DNA of 42,585 bases. It comes from Streptomyces lushanensis. GTDB lineage: Bacteria; Actinomycetota; Actinomycetes; Streptomycetales; Streptomycetaceae. Position numbers and translations under genes: made by a program. The notes below the pieces were generated by a model. That model made no database searches, was not told the origin of the DNA, and saw only the letters and a list, made by a program, of their open reading frames with translations. The stretch is from assembly GCF_001700515.1 (NCBI RefSeq), contig NZ_MAUD01000126.1, positions 1 through 42,585 on the forward strand. Reading direction: 5' to 3'. Shown here piece after piece: positions 30,883 through 40,395 of this stretch (position 1 is its first letter; each line of letters starts with the position of its first letter).

Positions 30883-32583
30883 TCAGAAGCCGGGCGGCTC
30901 GGTGTACGTGCCCCACTCGTCCCGCAGGACACCGCAGATCTCACCGAGCGTGGCCTCCGCCCGTACCGCCTCCAGCATCGGGCCGATCATGTTCGAGCCG
31001 TCGCGCGCGGCGGCCAGCATGGCCTCCAGGCCGACACGCACCCGGGCGTCGTCGCGGGCGCCCTTGCGTTCCGCGAGCACCTTCACCTGCTCGCGCTCGA
31101 CCTCATGGCTGACCCGCAGGATCTCCAGATCGCCGGTGACCGAGCCATGGTGCACGTTGACACCGACGACCCGCTTGTCGCCCTTCTCCAGCGAGCGCTG
31201 GTACTGGAACGCCGACTCGGCGATCTCGCCCGTGAACCAGCCGTCCTCTATCCCGCGCAGAATGCCGGAGGTGACAGGGCCGATCGGGTGACGTCCGTCC
31301 GGGTGGGCCCGCAGTCCGCGCTCCTTGATCCGGTCGAAGATCTTCTCGGCGTCGGCCTCGATGCGGTCGGTGAGCTGCTCGACGTACCACGATCCGCCGA
31401 GCGGATCGGCCACATTGACCACGCCCGTCTCCTCCATCAGCACCTGCTGTGTGCGCAGCGCGATCTCCGCGGCCTGTTCGCTGGGCAGGGCGAGTGTCTC
31501 GTCCAGCGCGTTGGTGTGCAGGGAGTTCGTACCGCCGAGAACGGCCGCCAGCGCCTCCACCGCTGTCCGTACGACGTTGTTGTACGGCTGCTGCGCGGTC
31601 AGCGAGACGCCCGCCGTCTGGGTGTGGAAGCGGAGCCACTGCGCCTTGTCGGTCCTCGCTCCGTACACCTCCTTCATCCAGCGCGCCCAGATCCGCCGGG
31701 CCGCGCGGAACTTCGCGATCTCCTCGAAGAAGTCGAGATGGGCGTCGAAGAAGAAGGAGAGCCCGGAGGCGAAGGTGTCCACGTCCAGACCGCGGCTGAG
31801 GCCCAGCTCCACATAGCCGAAGCCGTCGGCCAGGGTGTACGCCAGCTCCTGCGCGGCCGTCGCGCCGGCCTCACGGATGTGGTAGCCGGAGACCGAGAGC
31901 GGCTTGTACGCGGGGATGGAGCGGGCGCAGTGCTCCATCAGATCGCCGATCAGCCGGAGATGCGGCTCGGGCTGGAAGAGCCACTCCTTCTGGGCGATGT
32001 ACTCCTTGAAGATGTCGGTCTGGAGCGTGCCGTTGAGCACCGCCGGGTCGACGCCCTGGCGCTCCGCCGCGACCAGGTACATGCAGAAGACCGGGACCGC
32101 GGGCCCGCTGATCGTCATCGAGGTGGTGACATCGCCGAGCGGGATGTCACCGAAGAGGATCTCCATGTCGGCGGCCGAGTCGATGGCGACACCGCAGTGG
32201 CCCACCTCGCCGAGCGCGCGCGGATCGTCGGAGTCACGGCCCATGAGCGTCGGCATGTCGAAGGCGACGGAGAGCCCGCCGCCGCCGGCGGCCAGGATCA
32301 TCTTGTAGCGCTCGTTGGTCTGGAGGGCGTTGCCGAACCCGGCGAACTGGCGGATGGTCCATGTCCGGCCGCGGTAGCCGGTCGGATGGAGTCCCCGGGT
32401 GAAGGGGTACTCGCCGGGCCAGCCGATCCGCTCGAATCCCGCGTAGGTGTCGCCGGGCCGGGGCCCGTAGACCGGCTCCACCGGGTCACCGGAGAGCGTC
32501 GTGAAGTCCGCGTCACGCTTGCGGGCCTTGTCGTAGCGGGCCTGCCAGCGCTGGCGGCCCTCGTCGATCGCGTCGGCGTCCAT
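30883..32583 (-). CDS. icmA: Isobutyryl-CoA mutase large subunit
   Basis: 566 aa from ATG 32583, the length I recall for Streptomyces IcmA. It is the substrate-binding TIM-barrel subunit of the B12-dependent mutase that interconverts isobutyryl-CoA and n-butyryl-CoA. Phe80 (TIRQFAGFGNA) and Gln198 (KEYIAQKEW) replace the Tyr and Arg that hold the carboxylate in methylmalonyl-CoA mutase; this pair is diagnostic for isobutyryl-CoA. The cobalamin-binding domain (DxHxxG) is absent, as expected, because the separate IcmB subunit supplies it; icmB is not in this window. An imperfect 24-bp palindrome lies directly upstream. The pathway links valine and butyrate units to polyketide precursors. Confidence 0.95.
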   Translation of the reverse strand: MDADAIDEGRQRWQARYDKARKRDADFTTLSGDPVEPVYGPRPGDTYAGFERIGWPGEYPFTRGLHPTGYRGRTWTIRQFAGFGNALQTNERYKMILAAGGGGLSVAFDMPTLMGRDSDDPRALGEVGHCGVAIDSAADMEILFGDIPLGDVTTSMTISGPAVPVFCMYLVAAERQGVDPAVLNGTLQTDIFKEYIAQKEWLFQPEPHLRLIGDLMEHCARSIPAYKPLSVSGYHIREAGATAAQELAYTLADGFGYVELGLSRGLDVDTFASGLSFFFDAHLDFFEEIAKFRAARRIWARWMKEVYGARTDKAQWLRFHTQTAGVSLTAQQPYNNVVRTAVEALAAVLGGTNSLHTNALDETLALPSEQAAEIALRTQQVLMEETGVVNVADPLGGSWYVEQLTDRIEADAEKIFDRIKERGLRAHPDGRHPIGPVTSGILRGIEDGWFTGEIAESAFQYQRSLEKGDKRVVGVNVHHGSVTGDLEILRVSHEVEREQVKVLAERKGARDDARVRVGLEAMLAAARDGSNMIGPMLEAVRAEATLGEICGVLRDEWGTYTEPPGF

Positions 32584-32591
32584 ACCTTCAA

Positions 32592-32615
32592 ATTTACTAG
32601 GACGTCCAAGTAAAT
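32592..32615. promoter_or_regulatory. Palindromic operator/promoter of icmA
   Basis: ATTTACT, A, GGACGTCC, A, AGTAAAT: a 24-bp palindrome with two mismatched positions, ending nine bases before the icmA ATG. TAGTAAAT on the minus strand could be the -10 region, so a bound regulator would cover the promoter. Confidence 0.65.
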
Positions 32616-32675
32616 GTCGATGGCAACCGCCCACGCGTTCGTCCGCGCGGGCGGGGACGACGTTCGTGGCGGCCG

Positions 32676-33002
32676 TTACGCCTTGGCGAGGGCGGGATCG
32701 CTCTCCGCGAGCCGAACCCGGACCTCGCGGGTGACTCCGGGCTCGACGAAGAAGGACGCCAGGGGGATGCACCCGGCGGCCAGCACCCAGAGCAGCTTGC
32801 CGAAGGGCCACTTCATCTTGGAGCCCAGATCGAAGGCGAAGACCACATAGATGATGAAGAGCACACCGTGGATCTGGGAGATCAGCATCGTGTCGCCGGT
32901 GTCGAACCCGTACTTCATGACGATCGCCACGGTGAAGACCAGCAGCCATACGGCGGTGACATACGCCATCACCCGATAGCGGGAGAGCACGCTTTGTTTC
33001 AT
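32676..33002 (-). CDS. DUF3817 membrane protein
   Basis: 108 aa from ATG 33002 (a GTG two codons earlier is possible). Three membrane segments: YRVMAYVTAVWLLVFTVAIV, ISQIHGVLFIIYVVFAFDLG and LLWVLAAGCIPLASFFVEPG. The central IHGVLFIIYVV segment is the mark of DUF3817. Function unknown. A second member lies at 39225. It sits between the MarR gene (33073) and icmA on the same strand. Confidence 0.85.
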   Translation of the reverse strand: MKQSVLSRYRVMAYVTAVWLLVFTVAIVMKYGFDTGDTMLISQIHGVLFIIYVVFAFDLGSKMKWPFGKLLWVLAAGCIPLASFFVEPGVTREVRVRLAESDPALAKA

Positions 33003-33072
33003 GGCCACGAGCGTAACGGGACGCGGCCGGCGGCCTTCGGGCGGCCCGCGCCCGGGCGGGCGGGGCGGCCCG

Positions 33073-33597
33073 CTACTCCTCGAAGTCCTGCGCCGCGACC
33101 CGCAGCGGGCGCAGCATGGCGAAGATCTCCGCGCACTCCTCTGCGTCGTACGCCCCGAGCCCGAACTCCATCTCCATCAGATCGCGCGTGGCCGCCTCCA
33201 CCACCTCGCGGCCCTTGTCCGTGATGGAGGCGAGGGTGCCGCGGCCGTCGTTCGGATTGGGCCGCTTGTCGACCAGCCCCGAGGTCACCAGCCGGTCCAC
33301 GGTGTTGGTGACCGAGGTCGGATGGACCATGAGCCGCTCGCCGATCTTCGACATCGGCAGCTCGCCCTCCTTGGAGAAGGTGAGCAGCACCAGGGCCTCG
33401 TACCGGGCGAAGGTCAGTCCGTACGGCTTGACCACGGCGTCGACCCCGGCGAGCAGGATCTGGTGCGCGCGCATGATCGAGGTGATGGCCCCCATGGCGG
33501 GAACGGGACCCCAGCGCCGCTGCCAGTGCTCGTCGGCACGGGCGATGGGATCGAACGGGAGGTTGAGCGGCTTCGGCACGGCATCGACCTTACCCAC
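33073..33597 (-). CDS. MarR family transcriptional regulator
   Basis: 174 aa from GTG 33597. There is no ribosome site; TATATG (33602-33607) is a plausible -10 only four bases upstream, so translation may be leaderless. The winged helix is clear: AHQILLAGVDAVVKPYGLTF, ELPMSKIGERLMVHPTSVTN and SGLVDKRPNPNDGRGTLASI. The N-terminal extension (KPLNLPFDPIARADEHWQRR) is common in the group of MarR proteins found near acyl-CoA genes in actinomycetes. Its target could be icmA or the DUF3817 gene next to it; not shown. Confidence 0.9.
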   Translation of the reverse strand: MGKVDAVPKPLNLPFDPIARADEHWQRRWGPVPAMGAITSIMRAHQILLAGVDAVVKPYGLTFARYEALVLLTFSKEGELPMSKIGERLMVHPTSVTNTVDRLVTSGLVDKRPNPNDGRGTLASITDKGREVVEAATRDLMEMEFGLGAYDAEECAEIFAMLRPLRVAAQDFEE

Positions 33598-33808
33598 TGG
33601 TCATATAGCGGTCAGCCCCGTCTCGCCCTTCGGTCGGGCCGGTTCCGGCCGGCGGGACCTCTCGGTGTCGCAGCCCGGCAGCGTTGTGCCGTTATGTCAC
33701 GATTAGCCATCTTTGTCCTGCCTATTCGTCGTACAGCCCGCTCGTCACACCAGTCACCACATCCAGTCCACCACTCCCCGGTGGTCAGTCGTCGTCCGAG
33801 GGGGCTGT

Positions 33809-34876
33809 ATGTCCGGCCGCAGACCGCACCGTTCGTACTCACTCACCGTCGCCTTCACCGCCGCCGTCACGACCGTTCTGGCGCTGACGGCCGCCGCCTG
33901 CTCCTCGTCCCCCTCCGAATCCCGCCGGACCTCGGCCGGTGAGCGGACCGCGTCGGCGGTTCAGGGCGAGACGGACCGGGGCGAGACCGTCCCCACGGCC
34001 GGCGCGCCCTTCTGGATCGACCCGGAGAGCGACGCGGCGCGCCAGGTCAGACAGTGGGAGAAGGAGGGCCGCACGGACGACGCGAAGGCCCTGCGGCGGA
34101 TCTCGGAGCGCGCGGTGGCGGAATGGCCGGCCGGCGACAATCCCGTTCCCCAGATCACCAGGGCGGTACGGGGCGCCGCCGGCCGACGGACGGCGGTCTT
34201 CGTCGCGTACAACATCCCGCACCGCGACTGCGGCCTGTACTCGGCGGGCGGCGCGCACGACGCGGCGTACTACCGGGAGTGGATCAACGCCTTCGCCGAG
34301 GCCATCGGCGACGCCCCGGCCATCGTGATCCTGGAGCCGGACGCCGTGCCGCATCTCGCGGACGGCTGCACTCCGGCCCAGCACCACGACGAGCGGTACG
34401 AACTGCTCGCCCAGGCGATCAGCCGGCTGAAGCGGCAGCCGAAGACCAAGGTCTACCTGGACGCCGGCAATCCGGCCTGGATCTCCGACCCGGCGAGACT
34501 CGCCGAGCCGCTCAAACGCGCCGGGATCGAATCGGCCGACGGCTTCTCGCTCAACGTGTCCAACTTCCAGACGAACGACGCGGTCAAGGCGTTCGGCACC
34601 CGGCTCTCGGGCCTCCTCGGCGACGCCCACTTCACCGTCGACACCAGCAGGAACGGCGCCGGCCCGCTCTCGGGCGACCGGGACGAGGCCTGGTGCAACC
34701 CACCGGGCCGCGCCCTCGGCACCCCGCCGACCACCGACACCGGCAACGAACTGCTCGACGCGTACCTCTGGATCAAGCGCCCCGGCGAATCCGACGGCCC
34801 CTGCCGAGGCGGCCCCACCGCGGGCACCTGGTGGCCCGACTACGCCCTGGGCCTGGCCCGCAAGGCGAAGGCCTAG
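33809..34876 (+). CDS. cslZ: Glycoside hydrolase family 6 lipoprotein (CslZ-like)
   Basis: 355 aa from ATG 33809 with GAGGGGG upstream. The signal peptide ends in a lipobox-like [10 protein letters not shown], suggesting a lipid anchor. GH6 motifs run in order: [75 protein letters not shown] and [11 protein letters not shown]. It should cut beta-1,4-glucan. It ends 11 bases from the convergent glxA gene; glxA-cslA build the tip glycan, and a GH6 gene next to them is named cslZ in S. coelicolor/lividans. The name rests on that neighbourhood. Confidence 0.88.
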   Translation: MSGRRPHRSYSLTVAFTAAVTTVLALTAAACSSSPSESRRTSAGERTASAVQGETDRGETVPTAGAPFWIDPESDAARQVRQWEKEGRTDDAKALRRISERAVAEWPAGDNPVPQITRAVRGAAGRRTAVFVAYNIPHRDCGLYSAGGAHDAAYYREWINAFAEAIGDAPAIVILEPDAVPHLADGCTPAQHHDERYELLAQAISRLKRQPKTKVYLDAGNPAWISDPARLAEPLKRAGIESADGFSLNVSNFQTNDAVKAFGTRLSGLLGDAHFTVDTSRNGAGPLSGDRDEAWCNPPGRALGTPPTTDTGNELLDAYLWIKRPGESDGPCRGGPTAGTWWPDYALGLARKAKA

Positions 34877-34887
34877 TCCCGACCCGG

Positions 34888-36906
34888 CTACTTCACCAGG
34901 AGCCATTTCGCCTCGGACGGCGTGCCCGCCGTGTCCGTGACGAAGAGCATGTACCAGCCCGGAGGGACCAGGGTGCGGTCCTTGGGGACCTCTATCGTCA
35001 CCGTGTCCTTGGTCCTGGTCAGGCCCAGTTCGATCGAGCGCTGTTCGACGTCCGTCGTGTGGGTGACGGCGCTCGGGCGCATCAGGCGGGCCTTGGCCAC
35101 ACGGTCGGGTGCCGCCGTGCGGAAGGTCGCCCGTCCGTCGCGGTCCGTGCCGCGCGGGCCGTCGCCGAGGGCCGGGCGGTTCCTGCCGGAGGCGCGGTCG
35201 CCCTGGAGGTAGGGGGGTGTGTAGATCTCCACGCGCTGCTCGAAGGTGCCGAGCTTGGTGTTGTCCGCGTCGTCGAAGAGCGGGTCCGAGCCGAAGGTGA
35301 CGACACGGCCGTCCGGCAGCAGCAGCGCCTCCGAGTGGTAGTTGCGGCCCACGGTCGGATCGGCCGCGCGGCGGAAGGAGTTGGTCGCCGGGTCGTAGAA
35401 CTGCGCCCTGAGGATGTCGCTGGCGCCGCGCCCGCGGTAGTCCGAGGAGCCGCCGGTGGTGAAGACCGAGTCGTCGGGCAGCAGCACACTGCTCAGATAG
35501 CGCGTGCCCTGCGGCAGCCGGGGCCCCTCCTGGAACGTCGGGCTCTCCGTGTTCAGGTCGATGATCGCCGTGCGCGGCGTGGCCTTCGCCGACTCCCCCA
35601 CGCCTCCGCCGCCGAGCAGCATCACCCGCTGGTCCTGGACCGGTGCCAGCATCAGCGAGGCCGAGGTCTCGGTCTGGTCGCCGTCGGTGAGTCCGTCGAC
35701 CGGCGTGAAGGTGTTCTTCGCGGGATCCCACACACCCGGCTGCCGGCCCTTGTCGGCGGGTCCGTACCCCGCGTTGGACCCCGAGTAGAAGAGCTTTCCG
35801 CCCTTGGTCAGGAAGAGCGCCGGGTAGGTCGGGAAGTACCGTTCCGGGCCCTTGGACCACTTCTTGGTCCTCGGGTCGTACAGCTCGTTGTAGCCGGTGA
35901 CCACCGCGCCGACATCGTCCAGGCCCGAGACGGCGAGCACCCTGCCGTCGTCCAGACCGACCAGCGTGGGATACCAGCGGGCCTCCTTCATCGGGTCCAC
36001 CGGGATGTACTTCTCGGCCGTCGGGTCGAACTCGTACGCGGACCTGATGCCCTGGAAGTCCTGCTTCTCCGTGGTGAGTTTCTGGGCCAGACCGTAGAGG
36101 TTGTCCGCGTCCTTGCCCTTGAGACCGACGATCTCGTACTGCGCGGCCTGGGTGGTGAGCGCCTGCGGCCCCTCCTTGACCGCCTCCACGAAGACCCGTG
36201 CCTCACCGGCCGTGACCTTGGTCTTCCAGGGCAGCATCCGGTCGCCCTTGCCGTATCCGACCTGGAGCTGCTTCTTCGCCCTCGGCACGGTGACATCGGT
36301 CGTGCTGACGTACTCGACGCCCGACGGGGAGCGGAAGCGGGTGCCCTTCTTGAACGTGTAGGACCGGTCCGGGTTCTCGTTCTTGACGCGCATTCCGCCG
36401 CCCGCCCGCCGGATCTCGCCGTCGAGCACCTCGTAGCGCGCCGTGCCGCCCGCCACCAGCAGCCGTCCGTCGGGGAGCTGGGCGTGGCCCGAGCAGAAGA
36501 AGTCCTCCGGGGTGGGGATCTTCTTGAAGCTGTTGTCGGCCGGGTTCCACAGGATCGTGTCGAACGATCCCTCGTCGAACTTCTTCTGGTTGTTGCCCGA
36601 GCCCGCGACGATCAGCACCTTGCCGGTGTGCAGCAGGGCCGCGTGGATCGCGTTCGTACGGAACTCCTTGGGGACCTCCAGCCTCGCCCAGGAGCCGTAC
36701 TGCCGCTTGTAGCCCGGCTGCGCGATCTTGTACGCGTGGTACTTCTCCTGGGCGAAGGAGAAGGCCGCGGGGGCGTTGAGCCCCACGAGCACGACCAGCG
36801 CACCGCCGCCCAGCAGCGTCTTCTTGAACTTCTTCGACGGTGTGAACTTCTGCGACGGTTCGTACCCGTAGGAGGATCCGTCGGAGTTGGACCCGTAGGA
36901 GGCCAT
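34888..36906 (-). CDS. glxA: GlxA, radical copper oxidase (galactose-oxidase-like)
   Basis: 672 aa, ATG 36906 with GGAGGG inside the cslA 3' end. A single N-terminal membrane anchor (about 30-50) places a beta-propeller outside. Cu-radical site: Cys138 in EDFFCSGHAQL for the Tyr-Cys cofactor, Trp311 (EARWYPT) likely stacking on it, Tyr523-His524 (RNYHSEALLLPDG) and His616 (THTTDVEQRS) as copper ligands; the cofactor Tyr is probably Tyr183. GlxA oxidises the CslA-made glycan at hyphal tips and is needed for morphogenesis and deposition of the polymer in S. lividans. It starts three bases after cslA ends. Confidence 0.95.
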   Translation of the reverse strand: MASYGSNSDGSSYGYEPSQKFTPSKKFKKTLLGGGALVVLVGLNAPAAFSFAQEKYHAYKIAQPGYKRQYGSWARLEVPKEFRTNAIHAALLHTGKVLIVAGSGNNQKKFDEGSFDTILWNPADNSFKKIPTPEDFFCSGHAQLPDGRLLVAGGTARYEVLDGEIRRAGGGMRVKNENPDRSYTFKKGTRFRSPSGVEYVSTTDVTVPRAKKQLQVGYGKGDRMLPWKTKVTAGEARVFVEAVKEGPQALTTQAAQYEIVGLKGKDADNLYGLAQKLTTEKQDFQGIRSAYEFDPTAEKYIPVDPMKEARWYPTLVGLDDGRVLAVSGLDDVGAVVTGYNELYDPRTKKWSKGPERYFPTYPALFLTKGGKLFYSGSNAGYGPADKGRQPGVWDPAKNTFTPVDGLTDGDQTETSASLMLAPVQDQRVMLLGGGGVGESAKATPRTAIIDLNTESPTFQEGPRLPQGTRYLSSVLLPDDSVFTTGGSSDYRGRGASDILRAQFYDPATNSFRRAADPTVGRNYHSEALLLPDGRVVTFGSDPLFDDADNTKLGTFEQRVEIYTPPYLQGDRASGRNRPALGDGPRGTDRDGRATFRTAAPDRVAKARLMRPSAVTHTTDVEQRSIELGLTRTKDTVTIEVPKDRTLVPPGWYMLFVTDTAGTPSEAKWLLVK

Positions 36907-36909
36907 GGC

Positions 36910-38685
36910 TCAGTTCCCTCCGGTCGTCGTCACGAGCGCGGGCTCCGGCTCCTCACCCGGCTCGGGAGCGGTTACGGTGACGGCCGCGCCGTCGACGGCC
37001 CGGCGCTCCGCGGCCTCGCGCCGGGTGGTCCAGGCCCAGACACCGACCGGCGCGAGGGCGATGGCCAGGGCCAGCAGGGCCCAGGTGCGCATCGCCGCGT
37101 GGGTGTGGTCCAGGAACACCGACGCGAGCAGGGAGACGATCAGCACACCGGCCCAGTACAGATGGAGCCGGAAGGTCATCAGCCGGTCGGGACTGGCCCG
37201 GCCGCCCTTGGGGGTGACGACGAAGCCGCCTCGGGTGCGCAGTACGGCCGAGCCGAGCGATCTGAGATAGATCGGCGCGCAGAGCGCGGACATCGCCATC
37301 CCGGCCAGTCCGCCGGAGCCCTCGGGCTCGTGCGGCGAGACATTGTGCCGGCGGTTCCAGAGGTAGAGGCCGATCTGGAAGGCGGCTGCGTCGCTGTAGA
37401 GCATCAGCAGCACCGAGGAGGAGACCTGGGTGCCGGAGGCTCCGAGCCAGAGGAAGAGTACGCAGCTCAGGATGCCGAGGAACCAGTTGACGGCGGTCAT
37501 CGGGTAGTACACGAGCATCAGCGTGTAGCTGAACAGCCGGCCGCGCGGCATCCGCAGAGGCGCCTTCCGGTACTGGGTGAAGAGCGTCTCGTACGTGCCC
37601 CGGGACCAGCGGAGCTGCTGGGTGAAGAAGTCGGTCCAGGACGCGGGGCCCTCGCCGACGGCGAGGACGTCGGGGGTGTAGACGGAGCGCCAGAACCGGC
37701 CGGTACGGGGATTGAGCCGGCGGTGCAGTTCGAAGCCGGTGGCCATGTCCTCGGTGATCGAGTCGTACAGACCGCCGATCTGCCTCACCGCCGCGATCCT
37801 GACGACATTGTTGGTGCCGACGAACATCGGCGCGTCGTAGCGGTTGCCGGCCCGCTGGATCAGCGCGTGGAAGAGGAACTGCTGCGACTCGGCGGCCTTG
37901 GTGACCGGTGAGGTGTAGTTGCCGTACACCTGGGGGCCGACGACGAAGGCGATGTCCGGATCGCGGAAGTAACCCATCATCCGCTCCAGGAAGTTGGGGA
38001 GCGGTATGTGGTCGGTGTCGACGGAGGCGAAGAAGTCGTACTCCTCGCCGTGCATCGCGATCCAGGCGTTGTAGTTGCCGTGCTTGGTGCGGGCCTTGTG
38101 GGAGCCCTTCGGCTGGTTCCACTCGGGCACGCCGTGACGGGTGAAGTGACGGACTCCCAGCTCCTCGCAGAGAGCCCTGGCCTCGCTGTCGTCACCCTCG
38201 TCGAGCAGCCAGACGTCGAGCGGGCCGCTGTGGCGCAGCCGTACCGCTCCTTCGAGCGTCGCCCTCGCCATGGAGAGCGGTTCCTTGCCCGGCACGTACG
38301 TGGTGAGGAACGCGACCCGGGTGCCCGCCTCGGCGGGCACGGGTATCGGGTCCCTGGCCACCAGCGTGGCATGGGCCACGGAGGTGACGTTGACCAGCAT
38401 GAAGAAGGCGATGAGGCCGATCGCGCCGAGCATCACCTGGTCGAAGACGACCAGCCAGCGCTCGCCGCCCTCGCGTTCGGTCCGGTGCGTGGGCCAGACC
38501 AGATAGACCAGCAGGACGCCCGAGAGCACCGGGGCGAGGGTCATCAGCAGGACCGCGCGTATTCGGTGCGGCTCGCGCGCGAGCAGACTGTGATACCGCA
38601 CCCGGTACGCGCCGGGCCCGTCCGGCTCCGTCAAGGGACCGGCCAGGCAGCTGTACGTGTCGTAGTCGTAGCCGTCGGGCCGCAC
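36910..38685 (-). CDS. cslA: CslA, cellulose synthase-like glycosyltransferase
   Basis: 591 aa from GTG 38685, with GGAGG upstream. Two membrane segments (about 45-65 and 85-105) precede a GT2 domain with KARTKHGNYNAW, the DxD motif in FFASVDTDHIP, the acceptor/base motif TEDMATGFELH and QQLRWSRG (Q-x-x-RW). Four or more C-terminal membrane segments follow. It polymerises a beta-glucan-like chain at hyphal tips. It forms a tight two-gene operon with glxA. Compared with longer homologues it lacks an extended N-terminus. Confidence 0.95.
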   Translation of the reverse strand: MRPDGYDYDTYSCLAGPLTEPDGPGAYRVRYHSLLAREPHRIRAVLLMTLAPVLSGVLLVYLVWPTHRTEREGGERWLVVFDQVMLGAIGLIAFFMLVNVTSVAHATLVARDPIPVPAEAGTRVAFLTTYVPGKEPLSMARATLEGAVRLRHSGPLDVWLLDEGDDSEARALCEELGVRHFTRHGVPEWNQPKGSHKARTKHGNYNAWIAMHGEEYDFFASVDTDHIPLPNFLERMMGYFRDPDIAFVVGPQVYGNYTSPVTKAAESQQFLFHALIQRAGNRYDAPMFVGTNNVVRIAAVRQIGGLYDSITEDMATGFELHRRLNPRTGRFWRSVYTPDVLAVGEGPASWTDFFTQQLRWSRGTYETLFTQYRKAPLRMPRGRLFSYTLMLVYYPMTAVNWFLGILSCVLFLWLGASGTQVSSSVLLMLYSDAAAFQIGLYLWNRRHNVSPHEPEGSGGLAGMAMSALCAPIYLRSLGSAVLRTRGGFVVTPKGGRASPDRLMTFRLHLYWAGVLIVSLLASVFLDHTHAAMRTWALLALAIALAPVGVWAWTTRREAAERRAVDGAAVTVTAPEPGEEPEPALVTTTGGN

Positions 38686-38909
38686 GGTGCCTCCAGCAGA
38701 TTCGCGAGGTCGATATCACCACAGAACGGGACAACGACCTGCGTGTCGACCGGGAGGCGTCCGTGCGAGCGGTTTTCCGGGCGTGAGGTACCGCTTACGG
38801 CTGCGGGCGGTGGCGTGGACGGGCGTACGGAACTGACACTTCCACGTTGGGCGGACAACGGGGCGCGGAGGCGGCGGCTTCCGTCACGGCGCCGCCCGCC
38901 CGTCGTGGA

Positions 38910-38932
38910 GCCGGCGCCCGGCACGCGCCGGC
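38910..38932. terminator. Terminator after the MTH1187-type gene
   Basis: GCCGGCGC, 7-nt loop, GCGCCGGC: 8-bp stem immediately after the stop codon at 38935. The rest of the 249-bp gap to cslA shows only the cslA ribosome site and no further gene. Confidence 0.7.
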
Positions 38933-38934
38933 GC

Positions 38935-39228
38935 TCAGGCGGAGAGGTGCCGCTCCACCGTCTCGACCTTGGAGGTGAGCGCGTCCGTGACACCGGGCCT
39001 GATGTCGGCCTTGAGGACGAGCGAGACACGCGGCGCGCGTGCCTCGACGGCGGCGACCGCGCGCCTGACCACGTCCATCACCTCGTCCCACTCGCCCTCG
39101 ATGGAGGTGAACATGGCATCGGTGCGGTTCGGCAGTCCGGACTCGCGGACCACCCGGACGGCGTCGGCGACGTACTCGCCGACGTCCTCGCCCACACCGA
39201 GCGGCGAGACGGAGAAGGCGACGATCAT
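38935..39228 (-). CDS. MTH1187/UPF0045 thiamine-binding family protein
   Basis: 97 aa from ATG 39228, overlapping the DUF3817 stop by four bases. [20 protein letters not shown], then [20 protein letters not shown] and the C-terminal [20 protein letters not shown] fit the ferredoxin-like fold of the MTH1187/YqgV family, members of which bind thiamine or pyrimidine precursors. No transporter or thiamine gene is near. Co-translation with a DUF3817 membrane protein is seen directly. Confidence 0.85.
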   Translation of the reverse strand: MIVAFSVSPLGVGEDVGEYVADAVRVVRESGLPNRTDAMFTSIEGEWDEVMDVVRRAVAAVEARAPRVSLVLKADIRPGVTDALTSKVETVERHLSA

Positions 39229-39569
39229 GCCTTCACCGCGTCTTCGCCACGGGTGCGCGAGGCGGTGACCTCGTCCTCGGCGGCGCGCTTGAGCTTCCGC
39301 TCGGCGAAGAAGCCGCCGGCCGGCAGGACGGAGAGCACGAAGTAGAGGGCCGCCGTCCCGAAGGACCACTTGGTGCGGTTCCAGGCGTCCAGCCAGAAGA
39401 CCACGTACAGCACGAAGAGCAGACCGTGGATCGCGCCCATCACGGGCACCGCGTTGAAGTCCGTCGTCCGCTTGAGCACCGAGCAGACGAGCAGCAGCAG
39501 GAAGGACACGGCCTCGGGCGCGGAGACCAGGCGGAGTCGATGGAGGGAGGAGGCGGTCTTGATGTCCAC
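39225..39569 (-). CDS. DUF3817 membrane protein (second copy)
   Basis: 114 aa from GTG 39569, giving the family-like start [20 protein letters not shown]; the frame is open to an upstream ATG at 39650 but that part is not conserved in character. Three membrane segments: [30 protein letters not shown] and [31 protein letters not shown] marks DUF3817. It is coupled to the MTH1187-type gene and divergent from the AIM24 operon. Confidence 0.82.
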   Translation of the reverse strand: MDIKTASSLHRLRLVSAPEAVSFLLLLVCSVLKRTTDFNAVPVMGAIHGLLFVLYVVFWLDAWNRTKWSFGTAALYFVLSVLPAGGFFAERKLKRAAEDEVTASRTRGEDAVKA

Positions 39570-39744
39570 GAGGGAGGCACCTTCGTCGTCGGGGGGCAAC
39601 ATCGTCGGAGGCAGCATCAGGGCGGCGCGATCTTGTGAACGCACGCACAAGCGCGACCATTGTGGCAGTCCCCTTTTGCCCGACCGTTACCAGGGTGGGA
39701 CGCGGCCGGGACGGAAAGACCTGTTCGTCCCCGCCTCGGCCCAT

Positions 39745-39756
39745 TACCTTCGATCC
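39745..39756 (+). promoter_or_regulatory. -10 element of a leaderless AIM24 operon
   Basis: TACCTT (39745-39750) lies six bases before the GTG at 39757, and no ribosome site exists, so transcription would start at the start codon. Confidence 0.4.
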
Positions 39757-40395
39757 GTGGCTCAGTTCCGACTGCAAGGCAGCAAGGTGCTCGCCGTGGA
39801 CATGTCCGGCGACTCCGTCAAGGCGAAGAACGGCTCGATGGTCGCGTACGACGGCCAGATGGCGTTCAAGAAGATGTCCGGCGGCGGTGAGGGCCTGCGC
39901 GGGATGGTGACGCGCAGGCTCACCGGCGAACAGATGACCGTCATGGAGGTGAGGGGCCAGGGCACCTGCTACTTCGCCGACCGCGCGAGCGAGATCAACC
40001 TCGTCTCGCTGCACGGCGACAAGCTCTATGTCGAGGCCAGCAATCTGCTGTGCACCGACGCCGGGCTGCGGACCGGTACGACCTTCACCGGACTGCGCGG
40101 CGGAGCGACCGGCAACGGCCTGTTCACCACCACCGTCGAGGGCATGGGGCAGGCCGCGATCATGTCGGACGGCCCGGCGGTGATCCTGCGGGTGACGCCC
40201 CAGTACCCGCTCTCGGTCGACCCCGGCGCCTACATCGCGCACCAGGGCAATCTCCAGCAGCACTTCCAGGCCGGGGTGACCTTCCGCACGCTGATCGGCG
40301 AGGGCGGCGGCGAGGCCTTCCAGATCCGCTTCGAGGGCGACGGGCTCGTGTACGTGCAGCCGAGCGAGCGCAACACGATCGGGGGTGACGTCTGA
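39757..40395 (+). CDS. AIM24 family protein 1
   Basis: 212 aa from GTG 39757. [71 protein letters not shown] and the end [16 protein letters not shown] are the beta-strand repeats of the AIM24 (TRAP-like beta-barrel) family. The name comes from a yeast mitochondrial protein; the bacterial role is not established. No signal peptide or membrane segment. Its stop overlaps the next AIM24 start by one base (TGATG). Confidence 0.88.
   Translation: MAQFRLQGSKVLAVDMSGDSVKAKNGSMVAYDGQMAFKKMSGGGEGLRGMVTRRLTGEQMTVMEVRGQGTCYFADRASEINLVSLHGDKLYVEASNLLCTDAGLRTGTTFTGLRGGATGNGLFTTTVEGMGQAAIMSDGPAVILRVTPQYPLSVDPGAYIAHQGNLQQHFQAGVTFRTLIGEGGGEAFQIRFEGDGLVYVQPSERNTIGGDV

Noticed and set aside
31000..32583. Methylmalonyl-CoA mutase as an alternative for the mutase gene
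   Set aside because: Phe80 and Gln198 replace the Tyr and Arg required for methylmalonyl-CoA, and the cobalamin domain is missing.
34054..37911. A very long plus-strand open frame (over 1,200 codons) across glxA and cslA
   Set aside because: It is antisense to two clear genes, has Arg/Gly/Pro-rich composition and no domains; long shadow frames are expected at this GC.
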